Of a DNA stretch of 64,000 nt, positions 36,078 through 49,089 are shown in pieces. The DNA is taken from positions 896,342 to 960,341 of the forward strand of contig SCFE01000096.1 of assembly GCA_004352715.1 (NCBI GenBank), given 5' to 3'. This DNA comes from Hofstenia miamia (lineage: Eukaryota; Xenacoelomorpha; Acoela). Numbering within the stretch: position 1 is the stretch's first letter; each line of letters begins with the position of its first letter. The position numbers and the translations under genes were made by a program. The notes under the pieces were generated by a model. The model was given only the letters and a program-made list of their open reading frames with translations. It did not search any database and was not told where the DNA came from.

Positions 36078-36497
36078 GTGTGAAGTTTTATCAACTGAGA
36101 AATTTACTTGGCTTATCTTTAAATGCAAAGTAAATATTGTTAGCGCCTATACAATTATACGTGCAAGGCATTTATGTAAGAAATGATATACAATTGATGT
36201 CTTCAATACTATATTCTTCTCAGAGTATCAGTTTTTGTTGAAGAACCTTTATTACTATTGTAACAAAAATTTTGAATAGTTTTTAATCTGGGTTTTTAAT
36301 GGATGGACAGAATGGTTTTTTCAATTTCTGCTCAAGATTATATCTATTTATAGGCTTGTCGTTGTGTTGTGTACGCATTACAACATACGTTATGTTGTGT
36401 AGAATTCTAAATTTGTTTTTTACACAGTACAGTATTTTGCGTAAGGATGAAAAATTTGTAATTTTATAACAAACTATAATTTTATATTTTATATAAA

Positions 36498-37119
36498 ATA
36501 TATACATATATAATAAAAATATTAATAATAATAATTATAATAATAATAATAGTAATAATAATATATTTTTATAAAGCGCATACATTACAAATATGTAATC
36601 TGATCTACTATATACAAATCATACACGTTGTATATACAGTGGAACCGAATGAAGCTTAACCGTTGCTTAAAAATTAGCAATATCATCGCATGATCTAATT
36701 AACAATGCCATAAAACTGGGCGATGCATCGACTAATCGAATCGCAATTGATGGAGATGTTAATGATAAAAGTGGAAAATTTGCACCAAAATAGTCCAATA
36801 TTTGTGGAGCACTTAAATCATTGACTTTTGAAACAGCCTTAGATGTACCTATTAGATCACTAAAGACTAAAATTTTCCGTTTGTTGTTATTATTAGAATT
36901 ATTAATGTTGGTATAATTAATACGTTGTCAAGCGTATTTCTAAGGTGTTTCAAATCAGCAATGTTGGTGGAAATGGATTGAGCTTTGCCATCTCTCAGCC
37001 ATATTTTTTCAGTATTTTTAATTCTGCATCATAGCATTTTTGATTGGACATTCTTACATATTTAATCTTTGATGTATGAGTGTAGTTCATATAATGCTAT
37101 AGTATATATATATATATAT
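36498..37119. repeat. 622-bp tandem duplication, copy A
   Basis: Identical, as far as I can read, to 37121-37742 (offset 623). It starts in tatacatatataataaaaat and an AAT-rich microsatellite and ends in TA repeats beside a single n at 37120. No gene was recognised in it. Confidence 0.9.
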
Positions 37120-37120
37120 N

Positions 37121-37742
37121 ATATATACATATATAATAAAAATATTAATAATAATAATTATAATAATAATAATAGTAATAATAATATATTTTTATAAAGC
37201 GCATACATTACAAATATGTAATCTGATCTACTATATACAAATCATACACGTTGTATATACAGTGGAACCGAATGAAGCTTAACCGTTGCTTAAAAATTAG
37301 CAATATCATCGCATGATCTAATTAACAATGCCATAAAACTGGGCGATGCATCGACTAATCGAATCGCAATTGATGGAGATGTTAATGATAAAAGTGGAAA
37401 ATTTGCACCAAAATAGTCCAATATTTGTGGAGCACTTAAATCATTGACTTTTGAAACAGCCTTAGATGTACCTATTAGATCACTAAAGACTAAAATTTTC
37501 CGTTTGTTGTTATTATTAGAATTATTAATGTTGGTATAATTAATACGTTGTCAAGCGTATTTCTAAGGTGTTTCAAATCAGCAATGTTGGTGGAAATGGA
37601 TTGAGCTTTGCCATCTCTCAGCCATATTTTTTCAGTATTTTTAATTCTGCATCATAGCATTTTTGATTGGACATTCTTACATATTTAATCTTTGATGTAT
37701 GAGTGTAGTTCATATAATGCTATAGTATATATATATATATAT
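37121..37742. repeat. 622-bp tandem duplication, copy B
   Basis: Second copy of 36498-37119, separated from it by one n inside TA repeats. The absence of any visible difference and the single n suggest an assembly join rather than a biological duplication. Confidence 0.9.
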
Positions 37743-38079
37743 ATATACATATAGCAATTGGTTATATGTAAAACTTTTCGAATATACTATTGTCATCATC
37801 AGTTTACAATTATTGCGGCAGTCAAAGCCTACAATATACCATACACTCTATAAGATAATGTCACTGTACACACTAACACATATTAATCTTATTCTTTGCT
37901 ATTTATGTTTAAAGCTTTATTAAAACATTTGCAACTTTTGTACAAGCATATGAATATGAACTAATTAGTTCAAATTAAGTTACAAATTAAACTAAAGGTA
38001 TGTAAATAAAACATAATGAAAACATTATAAAAAATGAAATTGCAAATACATTGTCTTACTCTTGTTCAACCGCTGATGT

Positions 38080-38460
38080 TAAGGCTATCAAAACAGTGTA
38101 CAAGTTAATAATTCGCCCTGTTCTTCAATACTGCAGTCCGAAACAGGCGTTAGAACGAATTCAGGACATTTAAAATGAGGATACCTAATATTGATTTTAA
38201 AATTGTGTGTAATCATTATAAGATACAATCATTATAATACAAAAAACAAATTCAATGTAACATCGTATGGAGTAAAATTACAAAAAATTTAAATCATCCT
38301 CTGCATCATCTAGTTCCTACTGAAAGAAACATAAATTAGCCACTAAGGAAGCCAAGACTCTATGATTCAGCTTATAGAACGAAACGATTTCTCAAGAGTT
38401 TTGTTTCGATGCAATCAAGAAATGGAGATATAGATTATGGTGCTTTTTAATTGTTGTGTT
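38080..38460 (+). pseudogene. C-terminal fragment of a CR1/Jockey-like LINE
   Basis: The plus-strand translation contains YKLIIRPVLQYCSP and, after a gap, LERIQDI, matching the conserved tail Y..LI.P.L.YC....W...L..IERVQ of CR1/Jockey-like LINEs. It then breaks into shifted frames that include RLYDSAYRTKRFLKSFVSM and later RNGDIDYGAF. It ends shortly before a (TC)n microsatellite. Confidence 0.6.
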
Positions 38461-38496
38461 ATCTATTTTTTGAGCTTTTGGTCGCAAAGACAAATA

Positions 38497-38500
38497 TATT

Positions 38501-38532
<32 letters not shown>

Positions 38533-38533
38533 A
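38497..38533. repeat. (TC)n microsatellite
   Basis: A run of TC with one TT interruption, following the LINE fragment; it could have grown from that element's 3' tail. Confidence 0.9.
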
Positions 38534-38649
38534 ATTAATACCTACCTCTTTTAGTATATCTAAATTTCGTTTGATCTTAAAGCAAGTTTTCTTTTAGAAT
38601 CTTTTTAAATTAATTAAGTTTTGTGATCTTGCGAACTTGGATTGGCAGC

Positions 38650-39900
38650 TTGTTCCATAAATTGCATGTAGCTGGTGTATATGCATTTTTCCAAAAAATT
38701 AATTTTGCTTATACATTGCCGATGCGTACACAGGAGCGCATATTGTAAGACATAAAATTAATTAAAAATTTACTTCCATCGTCGATATCTGAACATTTTT
38801 ATTAAACTACCTTATTTTGAGCAATAAAGTGGTGCTAGTATGCAAAATTTCTGTAGTAGTACTCTTGTCTGTGGCATGTTGATAGTAATCACAGTTCTTA
38901 AATGACCAGTTAAACACTCTTTTTATTCGTTCTTTATCAGAAACTTCAATGTTGTTTAATATATGTAGAATACATATATATTCATAATGACTCATTACTA
39001 GTGCATCAATTACTGTTTGCTTTTTGGCAATTCTGTTTAGTTGTTTTAAATAGCAAATATCTGCCGCTATTTTTTTAATGTTAATGTCAACAAAGATTTA
39101 AAACTGAAGAAACTGTATCTGAAGTTAAAATTGACTCAGTTTTATTTGACATTTATATTTTTAATATGGATTTTATGTTGGAGATGTTCTTTGGACTGAC
39201 TGTTAAATTTCGTTGTTTACATTAATAGGTAATTTGTTTTGTACGAAAAAGTCTATTACATTTTGTATATTATTTTCTAATTTTCCTGTTGCCACTATGG
39301 AATCTTTATCTTTTGTAGATTATGCCGATATCATCAGCAAATTGTATTAATTTACAATCCTTTACATATAGCGAACAATTATTTACATACAGTATGAAAT
39401 GCATAGGGCCTAACATTGTTCCTTGAGGAACGCCTTTAGTTTTGGAAATATATGGCGAATATATGTTATTAATTTTAATGCGTTTTCTGTTTGTTAAGAA
39501 ATCTTTGAGTAATACTCTTGGGTTGTGGCAAAAGCCATATTTAGCTAATTTACTATTTAAAATATCGAAGTCTATGCTATCAAATCAAAAGCCTTTACTT
39601 CGATCTAAATGCGCTACTGCATATATTTTTGCTTAGATTATATCGAACACTTTGTGTGAAGACTAAAATAACGTCAGTAATGCTATAGCCTTTTCTGTAT
39701 GCAAATTGATTGGATGATAAGATATTATTAGTATTTAAGTAGAAGATTTTTTGATCATTTAGTCAGTCTTTCAAAAATTTTAGAAAAAGAATTTTTAATC
39801 GATGTAATTCTTACAATCAGTTGTATCTCCTCTCTTATAAATGGTGATTATGTCAGCATATTTTAAGATTTGAGGAAAAAAATTTGTATGTACAGAATAA
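38650..39900 (-). pseudogene. Decayed CR1/Jockey-like LINE reverse transcriptase
   Basis: On the minus strand around 39450-39320 the frame reads TKGVPQGTMLGPMHFILYVN, then IQFADDIGII, the RT GVPQG...F.LYVND and FADD motifs. Downstream (39090-38807) it reads IAADICYLKQLNRIAKKQTV, then IDALVMSHYEYICILHILNN and KERIKRVFNWSFKNCDYY, the conserved thumb and tail. Stops and frame changes between the blocks show it is inactive. It lies in the opposite orientation to the neighbouring fragment at 38080-38460. Confidence 0.75.
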
Positions 39901-40106
39901 TTAAAGATAAATAGTAGTTGTTCAAGGAAGATACTAGAAAACAAGATGAAATGTTGTCTAAATTTTGTATTATTATTGCTGACGGTTTTTTGGAAGTCAA
40001 ATGCTTGATTTACTAGTTCGATTTCTTTAATTCATGATGGTCGCTGAATATTTCAGTTTCAAGATGGATTTTAAAATTTTCCATATTTCGAATGCCAAAA
40101 TGTCGC

Positions 40107-40210
40107 TTAGGCCACGGTTAGACTACGTGATTGGTAGCAAGAAAAGAAACAAAATCACGTCGAAATGCCAATTATCTTGCTACCAATCACGTAGTCTAAC
40201 CGTGGCCTTA
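40107..40210. mobile_element. 98-bp fold-back MITE, PIF/Harbinger-like
   Basis: Perfect 32-bp inverted repeats at 40110-40141 and 40176-40207, beginning GGCCACGGTTAGACTACGTG, with a 34-nt loop. They are flanked by TTA at 40107-40109 and 40208-40210. A TTA target duplication with GG-starting ends is typical of PIF/Harbinger elements. The transcript of either strand would fold into a strong hairpin. The arms show no divergence, so it is either young or under gene conversion. Confidence 0.8.
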
Positions 40211-40466
40211 GTTTCATCAATATATAGGTTACTAAATCTATTACTAAGATGTTTGTAGATGATGGACGATTCAAATTTGAGTCAATGTACATACTGAGCA
40301 TATAGTGAGTCATAATGGAATGGTTTGTTAAGGCCAACTTAATTATTAAAAATCAGTTTGGTAGTGGCGAAAGGCAAGCCTGTTCAATCAGGGATCTTTA
40401 TAAACATATTTATAAAGTATTTTTGGAGTAAAAAATTTAGAATAATTTGTTTACCTTTTCTAAATT

Positions 40467-40489
40467 ATATATATATATATATATATATA
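40467..40489. repeat. (TA)n microsatellite
   Basis: About 11 TA units. Confidence 0.95.
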
Positions 40490-40621
40490 AAATTTCAAAA
40501 TACCAACTTATTTCGTAATAAGAAAATAAACTGAAGATTTAAATAGCAAAGATTATTGTATTTAGAAAAAGATTGTTTCTAGTATAAATTATTTTAGAAT
40601 ATTGATTGTAATTATTATTTG

Positions 40622-41040
40622 CTAAACCTTAAGCAGCTCGGTGTCCCTCTAAAAGGCAAACTGTTTACAAAATATTTTGTCAAATCCCATCTGCAAATTG
40701 AAATTCGTGAGACCTGAACACATTTATTGGTGCTGAATGTGGTTGGCTGTAATTTTGAAAATTTGTACTAAATGTATGACTGTGTCAAAAGATTAACTAT
40801 TTTTCTTTGAGAATTCTGATTTTTGGAAAAAATTTGGATTTTCTCTATACCTAATGTTCTGGTAATTAAAAGCTTAAAACCCATGCGATCAACAATGAAC
40901 TTAACTGTTCCTATATAAGCAGAATGACCTCCTAAACCCATTGAGGAGGTGTGTAGTGCGGAAAGTCAGGCGTAGCGAAGCCAAAATCATGCCTTAATGG
41001 AGTAATGGTGGAGAGAGGGGGCACTTCCTATCCTGTCACA
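40622..41040 (+). repeat. Dispersed repeat family, copy 2
   Basis: Starts aaaccttaagcagctcggtg, matching aaccttaaacagcctggcg at 62554, and ends with gccttaatgg, matching the end of the copy at 32640. It contains a small inverted repeat cctcctaaacccattgaggagg. Confidence 0.6.
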
Positions 41041-41380
41041 GTGCAGTTAAGGGACATCACCAGGTCAGGGTTAAGGAACGTAGGGTACTGCTCAATCTAG
41101 TGGGGCTTTTTGATTGTAAATATCTTCATTATTTTTAAGTTTCAAGCGTTTAAAAATTCCTAGACTCCTTAAGTATTAAAAAACAAGCTTACCAAGGAAC
41201 AAGCAATTCGTAGTAAAGAAAGTTTTTCGATAGAATTAGGTGAAATGTTAAAATGATTAAATTTGCTTGTTTTATAATTTGGAAATAAAAATCAATTAAG
41301 TAATAACTAAACAAAAACTATTGATTTTACACGAGAAGAAAAAAATTTCAAATAGCTCAGAAATTTTGATTCGTATAAAT

Positions 41381-42649
41381 CAGAGATGAAATTGGGTCAT
41401 GCAAGATCGATTTATGGGCCGGGACTGGCCGAGTTATTTAACTTATATTCTGGCCGAAACTACTATTTGTCATCAGTATCAAAGACATCAAATGTAAAAT
41501 GCAAAATTGTTGAAAGACTACAAAGATTCTGGTAGTTCTGTTATTAGTGAAAACGCATTGGTTTTTTTGGTAATTCATAAAAATTAAGTTTCCAAGATTG
41601 TCTATATGCTTCTGAATGGCTAAATTTTTCAGACACACTTAGATCCAGTAACATTTGAAAGGGTGGAATTACTCAATTTTGAAAGGATTCTAGCAACTTT
41701 ATGCAGTTTATTTTCAATTTACTTTATGGGCATTTACAAAGATATTTGCAGGTGTGTTCCATAGTATTACTAAAATAATTTTTAGGCTTTACTAATCAGC
41801 ATTGCATCTTAACAGCATTGACTTAAAGTTTGTGAGAAACAAGCTGATTTCAATTTAAAGTCTTTTTCTAGTTTTGTTATGATTAACTTTAAACAGTTTA
41901 ATATAAATGATAAAAGACTATTATCAACATATTTGAGTATTTAGCATACATATGAAATAGAAAATCACTGAATATTAAACCCTTATGAATGCCTTGATTT
42001 CTAGTAATCAAATTAGAATACAACCAAATTTAACGCAATGATTAATTAAATACTATAATACTCCGGTCGGCTTACACCAGTTTTACCCTAATCACACTTT
42101 TTACCGTTGGCATCAAAGGCGTAATTAGGCCTTCGTTTTGTTACCCCTATTCAACGCAGTGATCTATTTATAGACCTATGGTAGAAGGGATGAATTTGCC
42201 AAGTCCATTAACTTAAATCATTCGATATCGATTGAGGTTCTTATGTAATATATTTGAACTCAATTATCAACTTCAGAACGTTCTAAGATACAAAATAACA
42301 TAAAGTTGATCTCATTTGATGAAATAATTTGTCGTAGAATATTAAATGCATTCAACAAAAAATGTCGCGAGTTTACCTTCTTCTACTTGAAGACTATCCC
42401 ACCAAAACATCAAAGCTGACGGCCCATATTTGGCCCATCTAGTATCACTACAAGAAAAAACAATAATCTGAAAAATTAATATATTGGTACAACTGTTTGC
42501 CATTCAAAAACATTGTTCCACTTTTTTATCTAAAAAATTGTGATTTATGAACTCATCATAGTTATCTCTTTTAAAGTAATCCATTAACTATTTCCCTTAA
42601 AAAATAGGCCCATAAATTTCTGACTCAGCGCAGCCCATTTACATCTGTG
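41381..42649. mobile_element. hAT-like non-autonomous element with degenerate TIRs
   Basis: The left end (41381 on) reads CAGAGATGAAATTGGGTC and about 20 bases later ATTTATGGGCC. The right end on the opposite strand (42649 downward) reads CACAGATGTAAATGGGCT and at about the same distance ATTTATGGGCC. Both blocks and their spacing agree, giving ends of about 40 bp. hAT ends commonly start CAGAGATG. No clear target duplication remains and no transposase was seen inside. Confidence 0.6.
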
Positions 42650-43544
42650 ATTGAAAATGTATTGTTCCCAAAATATATTTAACTGTTGTTAAATCAATCT
42701 CTTGATCAACCAAATTTGATTGGTCCAAAATTTGTTCAAAAATATTACTACTGGTTTTGAAGCGATAACTATCAAATCCAGTAAGATAAAGAGAGATTAA
42801 TGCAGTGGGTACATTTCGGTACTTTATATTTTTTAGATTTCAGGTCTACATTTTTAAGATTTCTAAATCAACTCAAATCAATTGAAATCAATTGATATGA
42901 TATCAACATGTTAAAATCAATTCAAACAAATATCAAAGGCCACCCTAACATTATTACATGCCACATCAACGAGAATATATTAGAAATTAGTGTCCACAGA
43001 TTGCCTTTCTTCCAGTTAGAACATTTCAACAGATTTTCATCAAATCTAACAACACCACTATGCAGGCGATTGTAGGTATGGGAAGCAGAAGTCCTATAAA
43101 TTTTGTAATTATAAATTTTTTACAACTTTTTTATTATATACGCATGGATTAAATAATAATATTCATGCTTTCAAAATATAAAAATATGCATGATGTCAAC
43201 AAAATGGGTAAAGAATGATTTAATGAATTTTTTGTATATTTAATACTGAGAAATATTTGAAATTTTGATGCACTCCAAACAGTACACAGTGTAAATTTGT
43301 TGAATTAGTGTAAATAAGATATCAGGTAAACTCTCAAAGGACTTTATACTGCATTGGTAAATTTACAGTTCTTATGCCACACAAAAATGTTCACCGACTT
43401 CTTGCATCATAAAATCTTTTAATCTTGTAGTTTTTTAATGGAGTGCTTCCACTATAGACCTTATCAGCAGATTTTAGTCGAAAATGCAATTATTTTTGTT
43501 CACATTGGCTACTTTTTATCATCTGATTTTTCATCAGAAAACCC

Positions 43545-43637
43545 GGAGTTGGAATAGCGTTCCCACTATTGTTTTTTTGAAAGATGATAAATATTAATGT
43601 GATGAAAAATCGATAGTGGGAACGACTTTCCATCTCC
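43545..43637. mobile_element. Very small inverted-repeat element
   Basis: A 25-bp arm at 43545-43569 (ggagttggaatagcgttccc...) pairs with 43613-43637 at about 21 of 25 positions around a 43-nt AT-rich loop. The inner 11 bases (gttcccactat) are perfect. The end style resembles the hAT-like ends elsewhere in the window, but no target duplication was found. Confidence 0.5.
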
Positions 43638-43989
43638 AATAAGAAAAATAACAACATCTGCTCAAGGATTTCTTTGTTCTTGAGTGTAGCATATTTAAAC
43701 TTCAATAATCGGTTAGATACATAATGCACGACATGCAGCCTTCTAAAACTTACTATGGCCAGAGACTAGAAGCAGACTACCGCAGCGACTATGTTTATAA
43801 GGAAACATATCTAAGAAATTTTTATTGATCGTCGTCTTTGATTATTTCATTGTATCTTATTATGAATATATTGTTGTTAATCAGTTGTTTGTTACTGATT
43901 TAATTAAAGATTATTATTACTTTTACATCGACAAAATACAATCGGAGACACAAACATGCTAAACACATTTACTGGTTTTTTACACTGAG

Positions 43990-44138
43990 CTCACCACACC
44001 ACATAGACACACATACATTTATTTTATATATATTTTATTATTATTTTGTAAATACATGTATTTGTAGTTTGTAGCTTTTCTTACTGTCATTTATTTACTG
44101 CAATAAATTTGCTTTGACTCTTATTTAAATATATATAT
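43990..44138 (+). repeat. LINE 3' UTR repeat, second copy
   Basis: Contains tattttattattattttgtaaatac and tgcaataaatttgctttgactctt, the same as the minus strand of 21810-21920. A more decayed copy of the first part lies at about 44490-44600, across the 44139-44260 n gap. It carries no coding sequence. Confidence 0.65.
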
Positions 44139-44260
44139 NNNNNNNNNNNNNNNNNNNNNNNNNNNNNNNNNNNNNNNNNNNNNNNNNNNNNNNNNNNNNN
44201 NNNNNNNNNNNNNNNNNNNNNNNNNNNNNNNNNNNNNNNNNNNNNNNNNNNNNNNNNNNN
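44139..44260. other. Assembly gap inside TA repeats (122 n)
   Basis: Flanked by TA runs on both sides (44131-44138 and 44262-44296). Confidence 0.98.
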
Positions 44261-44299
<39 letters not shown>

Positions 44300-44300
<1 letters not shown>

Positions 44301-46700
44301 TTGTGTTTATTAGTTTTGTAGGTTTAGATTTGTTTATTACATTTTATCTGTAACTTTTTGGCAGGAAAATTGCTATTTGACTTTTATTATATTATTGCTA
44401 TTATTATTAAAATATTGGGAACATTCCTCTTTAAACGCAATGCATACTTAGCGGCAATAATTCAGCACACCTTTGTGAAAACACACAAATTTATGTTGTA
44501 TATATTTTATTATTATTTTGTAAATAGTTTGTAGTTTATAGTTTAGTACTAGTTTTTTCAGTAATAATTTGCTTTTGAACCCTATTATTATTATTAAAAT
44601 TGGAAATACTAAATAATGAACTGCTCTCTGTTGTTTTTTGTGTAAACTTTTTATTTGTTCTATCCTTATTAAATACATGTGCTTGTTTACATCATTGTGC
44701 TTATTAATTTAAAATATTAAATAATGTATATTCGTAATGTAATATTCGTTTTTCTAAAAACATTTATTGGTTTCAAGAATTTTTTCCTCTACTGTAAATC
44801 TATATCAATATATATTTCTTGATTTATTGGGCTCATATTCAAAATATAGTACTTTCGGTGGAGTCTCCTGCTTTATTCATTAGAAAAGCTTTTAGTGGCC
44901 TGCTGTGGTATTGTCATTCAATGAAAATCATATCGAATTCACTTTGATTAATTTAATTCTAAATGGAATGGTACACATAAATGGACATTTTATAGTAGGG
45001 AAGGTTGCAAAGAGTGTATTATCCAATGATGTTCTATATCATGAATTTTATCTGAAAACTGAAAATTTTAATGAAAAACACTCTGGAGAAGACTTTTTAC
45101 ATGCATAAAAAACCGGCCGGTCCTGATCAGGATATACCCCGCCCTAGCTCTTTCAATCAGTCTAATATATTGAGGTCGCCAAATATATATTCTACTCCGC
45201 TATTTATGTGAGTGATAATGACAATTCACTTGAGAATGAAGGATTCTATCACATTGATAGCTGTAGTGATTTAGTAAATGAATCTGAAGAGTTCCAACCA
45301 CAATCATAAAAATATTGCGGTTAAAAGCAAAAATCTGATGCCAAAAGCCAAAGTGCATTTTTTCTGCACATATTGTTTAAAGTGCCACATTTTCCATTGA
45401 TGAAAAAAGTTTCATACGAACTAAGTTACATTTTTATGTTATATCGTTATGATATATTTTACATCATTATGCTATGATTTACTGAGACATCGTTGTGCTG
45501 TCTGTAATTTACATCTTAAAAAATATTTTAATGATTTAAATGCATATTTTTTTGCGCATAAAAGTCTATGAAAGTTATATTTTTAACTATTAATCAAGTA
45601 TTTATAAGGCCACATGAAAATTTTTTACAATCAAAGCACTGGTTAGCTAAATATGTACGAACATTAACATAAATCCAAAATTATTTGAGAAAATGTGTGA
45701 TTTAAGTCCGAAATAATATTTGTTGATAAATTGCAACAATTTATTGTTGTGCAATATGAAATAGAAACCAAGCAACATATTTGTTTCTAGCATGAAACTG
45801 CTTATTAATGTAGATTTTAGCGCTAAACTTTAAAAAATAAGTGTCACTAATTTCTATGCAGCTTAATGTTTTACACAAGATTATTTCATAATGTATGTTT
45901 ATAAAAAATATGTTGAACTGGGTACCTAACATTTTTTGCCCTAGTCCCATACTAGTACCAGTTCCACTGATATACATATTTCCAGTCAACACCATGAGAT
46001 CTTTTAATTAGAAGACCTTCACTATTCACAAATTTTGACATTAGAAACAAACCCAGTGTTGATCATAGCCAAAAAATGCGGCCCATTTAAAATTTTGAGA
46101 TATTGTCAATGATAATGTGGAAAAATTCAATTATGTTTACAGCATGCGATTTTTGCATTTAAAAATTTCTACCGTGGGGAAAGATTTTCAAATTTCACTA
46201 TTTATTCGTGTATTAAGTGGAGCCGAAAAATAACATTTGGTGAAGAACATTCCAAACATAATAGAATTACTCTAAAAGGCTGAGAAAACCTGTCAACTTT
46301 CCGAATAAAGACCTGGTTACAATTTTGTTAAGATAAAAATCCATTCGATTTCAAGCAATCATAATACTTTAATCACAAATTTTTATTTGATTAATGTTGA
46401 TTTCTTTTAACTACAGGTACAACATATATTTAAACTATCATGTACATAACATGTATTAAGGCTACAAACATATTAAGAAAATGAATATGAACTTTGTTAT
46501 CAGTGTAATTGTTTGTTTCTTGGTGACATTTATAAACTACATATAATTTAATATTTTCCATTTATTATTCTTGAGCTGTACATCTTATTCAATAATTAGT
46601 GAAACAATTGATATTTTTCCTCTATTCATGTTTTGCAACTTCGTCTTAAATAATGTATAGTTTTTTCCATTTTTTGTACTACATGTATAGTCTAATTTAT
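44300..46700. other. AT-rich stretch without a recognised gene
   Basis: The 67-codon ORF at 44905-45108 and others here have no recognisable domain. A short GC patch with the palindrome aaccggccggtc lies near 45112. Nothing else stands out. Confidence 0.5.
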
Positions 46701-49060
46701 GTTCCATAGTGATATTGAATAATTTAGAAATCCGTCTTTATTAAATTTCTATTATACTTCGCTTTTGTAAATGTAATTGTTCTTGGATTTAGATGATTAG
46801 AAATTTTCAATTTTTTTTCCAAAATATTTTGAATAGCTTCTAATGATCTTAGATGGCATTTACACATTACTTCTTTTTGATTTTTGTTACTAAATATGTT
46901 TATTCCCCATTTAAATACTTTCTCCATGACCTACAAGGTCATGCTTTTTCCAATTTCGATTTTGCTATTTTCTCTAAGTTAGTTAATAAACAAGATGAGT
47001 GTAAGTAGTGAAATAGAGCAAGTGATCGAAAGAGTATTACCCTCCATTTTATTGGTAGTAATTTGTATTTATTTAATTGATCTTATACCACACGCCATTT
47101 TCTTTATGATATTGTTTACCTCTTCTTCAATATTCAAATTATTATCAATTACTATTCCCAAGTATTTAATCTTAGTGATTCCTAAATGAAGTTGTTACAT
47201 ATCTTAATACTTTCTAGAGTTGATTCATTTCTTCAATTTTTAATTACCATTGAAATAGTTTTCCAATATTTAAATTTAACAAATTATTATTTTATCGACA
47301 TTTTCTTGAAAGGTCAAAATATCATTACAATAAATGAGAGCATTATCTACAAATTGTACATTATTACTATTAATGTGCTGATCCATATCATTTACATATA
47401 ACCTAAAAGTAATTGACCCAGTACTGATCCTTGCGATGCTCCATGGTTTAGTTCTAATTAATTTGATGTTTCTTCTTTGAATTTCACTTATTGCTATCTA
47501 TTATATAAATAACTATTTAGTAAATCTATTAAGGAGTCACTAAAACTTTAAATTTTCTTTAACTTTACCAATTGAATAGAATGGTTTATTGAATAAAATT
47601 TTTATCTCCAGTCTTCAATAGCATAAAGTAAAGCTTTATTTGTAGAATTACGTTTTTGAAATCCAAACTGATGTTTTGATATTAATTCCTTTTCTTCCAT
47701 AAAGAGGTTAATTTGGTTGCATAATAATTTTTCAAATATTTTATTAATTACTGTTAAAACTGAAACTGCAAGTACTTTTCTACCTTTCTTATATATTGAT
47801 GAAACTTTAGCAATTTTTAAATAATCAAGATATGTTAATTCTGCTGAACATTGATTAAATAAGACACACAAAGGTCTCAATGAAATACCTATAGCACCCT
47901 TCAACAATCAGGGCGTAAATTCACAATGACCATTCGCTTTGTTCCAATGAATTTCGTTTGTTCCTTTGTAAAATTCTACTCAGGTATTAAATGTCGGTTT
48001 ATTGGGATCAACATGTTTTCTAATATTTCGATAGAATTGTAATAGAAAAGTTTAAACTTGTATTTAGATTGTCGTTCATTGGTAGTTTCACCAATCTTTC
48101 ATTTAAAATAATATTTATTCTTTGTCATTTGTAATACATTCACCATTACGATTTACTATATAAGGAATTACATTTTCTTCTTTAAAATTTAGAAAATTCG
48201 ATATAAATGACCACTTTTGATTAACAGACTTTTCATATTAATAGATTTTTGTAAAAATGCTTGTCGATCAAAATTGCATTTTGTTGAGGCTTTATTTCTT
48301 AATCTTTTATAATAATCATAGTTTGCTTTCGCTGTTTTGACAAAAATTTCGTTTCTTTAAATATCCATATCTTCCACATTTTGTTGCAATTCTTTACATT
48401 GTGTTTTTGAATCTTTGTAATAGGGAAAAACTTATGATAAATACTTTTTAAATTATCGATTATAAACATTATTCTTTGATCCACTGTTGTGCCAAATTAG
48501 TAATCATTCCAGTTAAAGTTGATCAATTCCTTCAAAAAATTTTTATTAAAGTACTTTTTAAAAAAACATCTTTTAGTGCTATATATACATGAATCAGTTT
48601 GAGTCTTTATATTGTTAAATATTGCACTTGTCAGTAAGTTGTCTGATATGTAAAATCTGTAACAAAAACTACATATATCTTAATACTTGAGATGTCAGTA
48701 ATGATGTAATCAATTAAAGAAAATTAACATATTTGATATGAGTAGGTATATTTTTTTTTGAACTTCCATATTAAAGATATCAATTAAATCACAAAATTTC
48801 AATTTCACATAAGTAATTTTCTCTATAATCACCCATGATAATAATTAAGATGGTTGTTTGATGTGCAATGCAAATTTCTTTGTATAAGTTTTTATACAAT
48901 ATATCATTTTTTGTTAGCAGACGTGCTTTAAAAATCCAGAAAACAGAGTTCACTAACAGAAAATACATCCTCATGCTTGGATGTTGCGTTTCAAAGAATC
49001 TATTAAAATTGTCATACCTGTAAACGTGTTTGAACAAAATACACTGTTGCGAGACTGAGG
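46700..49060 (-). pseudogene. Decayed near-complete CR1/Jockey-like LINE ORF2
   Basis: Minus-strand blocks appear in the right order. Endonuclease (49070-48789): LYKNLYKEICIAHQTT followed by IIIMGDYRENY, the GDxN-like motif. Linker (about 48530-48299): NCNKMWKIWIFKETKF and, in a shifted frame, KANYDYYKRLRNKAS. RT (47907-47602): LDYLKIAKVSSIYKKGRK, VLTVINKIFEKLLCNQINL and SKHQFGFQKRNSTNKALL. Catalytic region (47440-47330): SQGSVLGQLL and a YADD equivalent read as VDNAL. Tail (46927-46724): VFKWGINIFSNKNQKEVM. Many frame shifts and the altered catalytic box make it inactive. It is the most complete LINE of its clade in the window. Confidence 0.8.
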
Positions 49061-49089
49061 TGGCGAGCACAATTTGTTATGTTCTTCAT

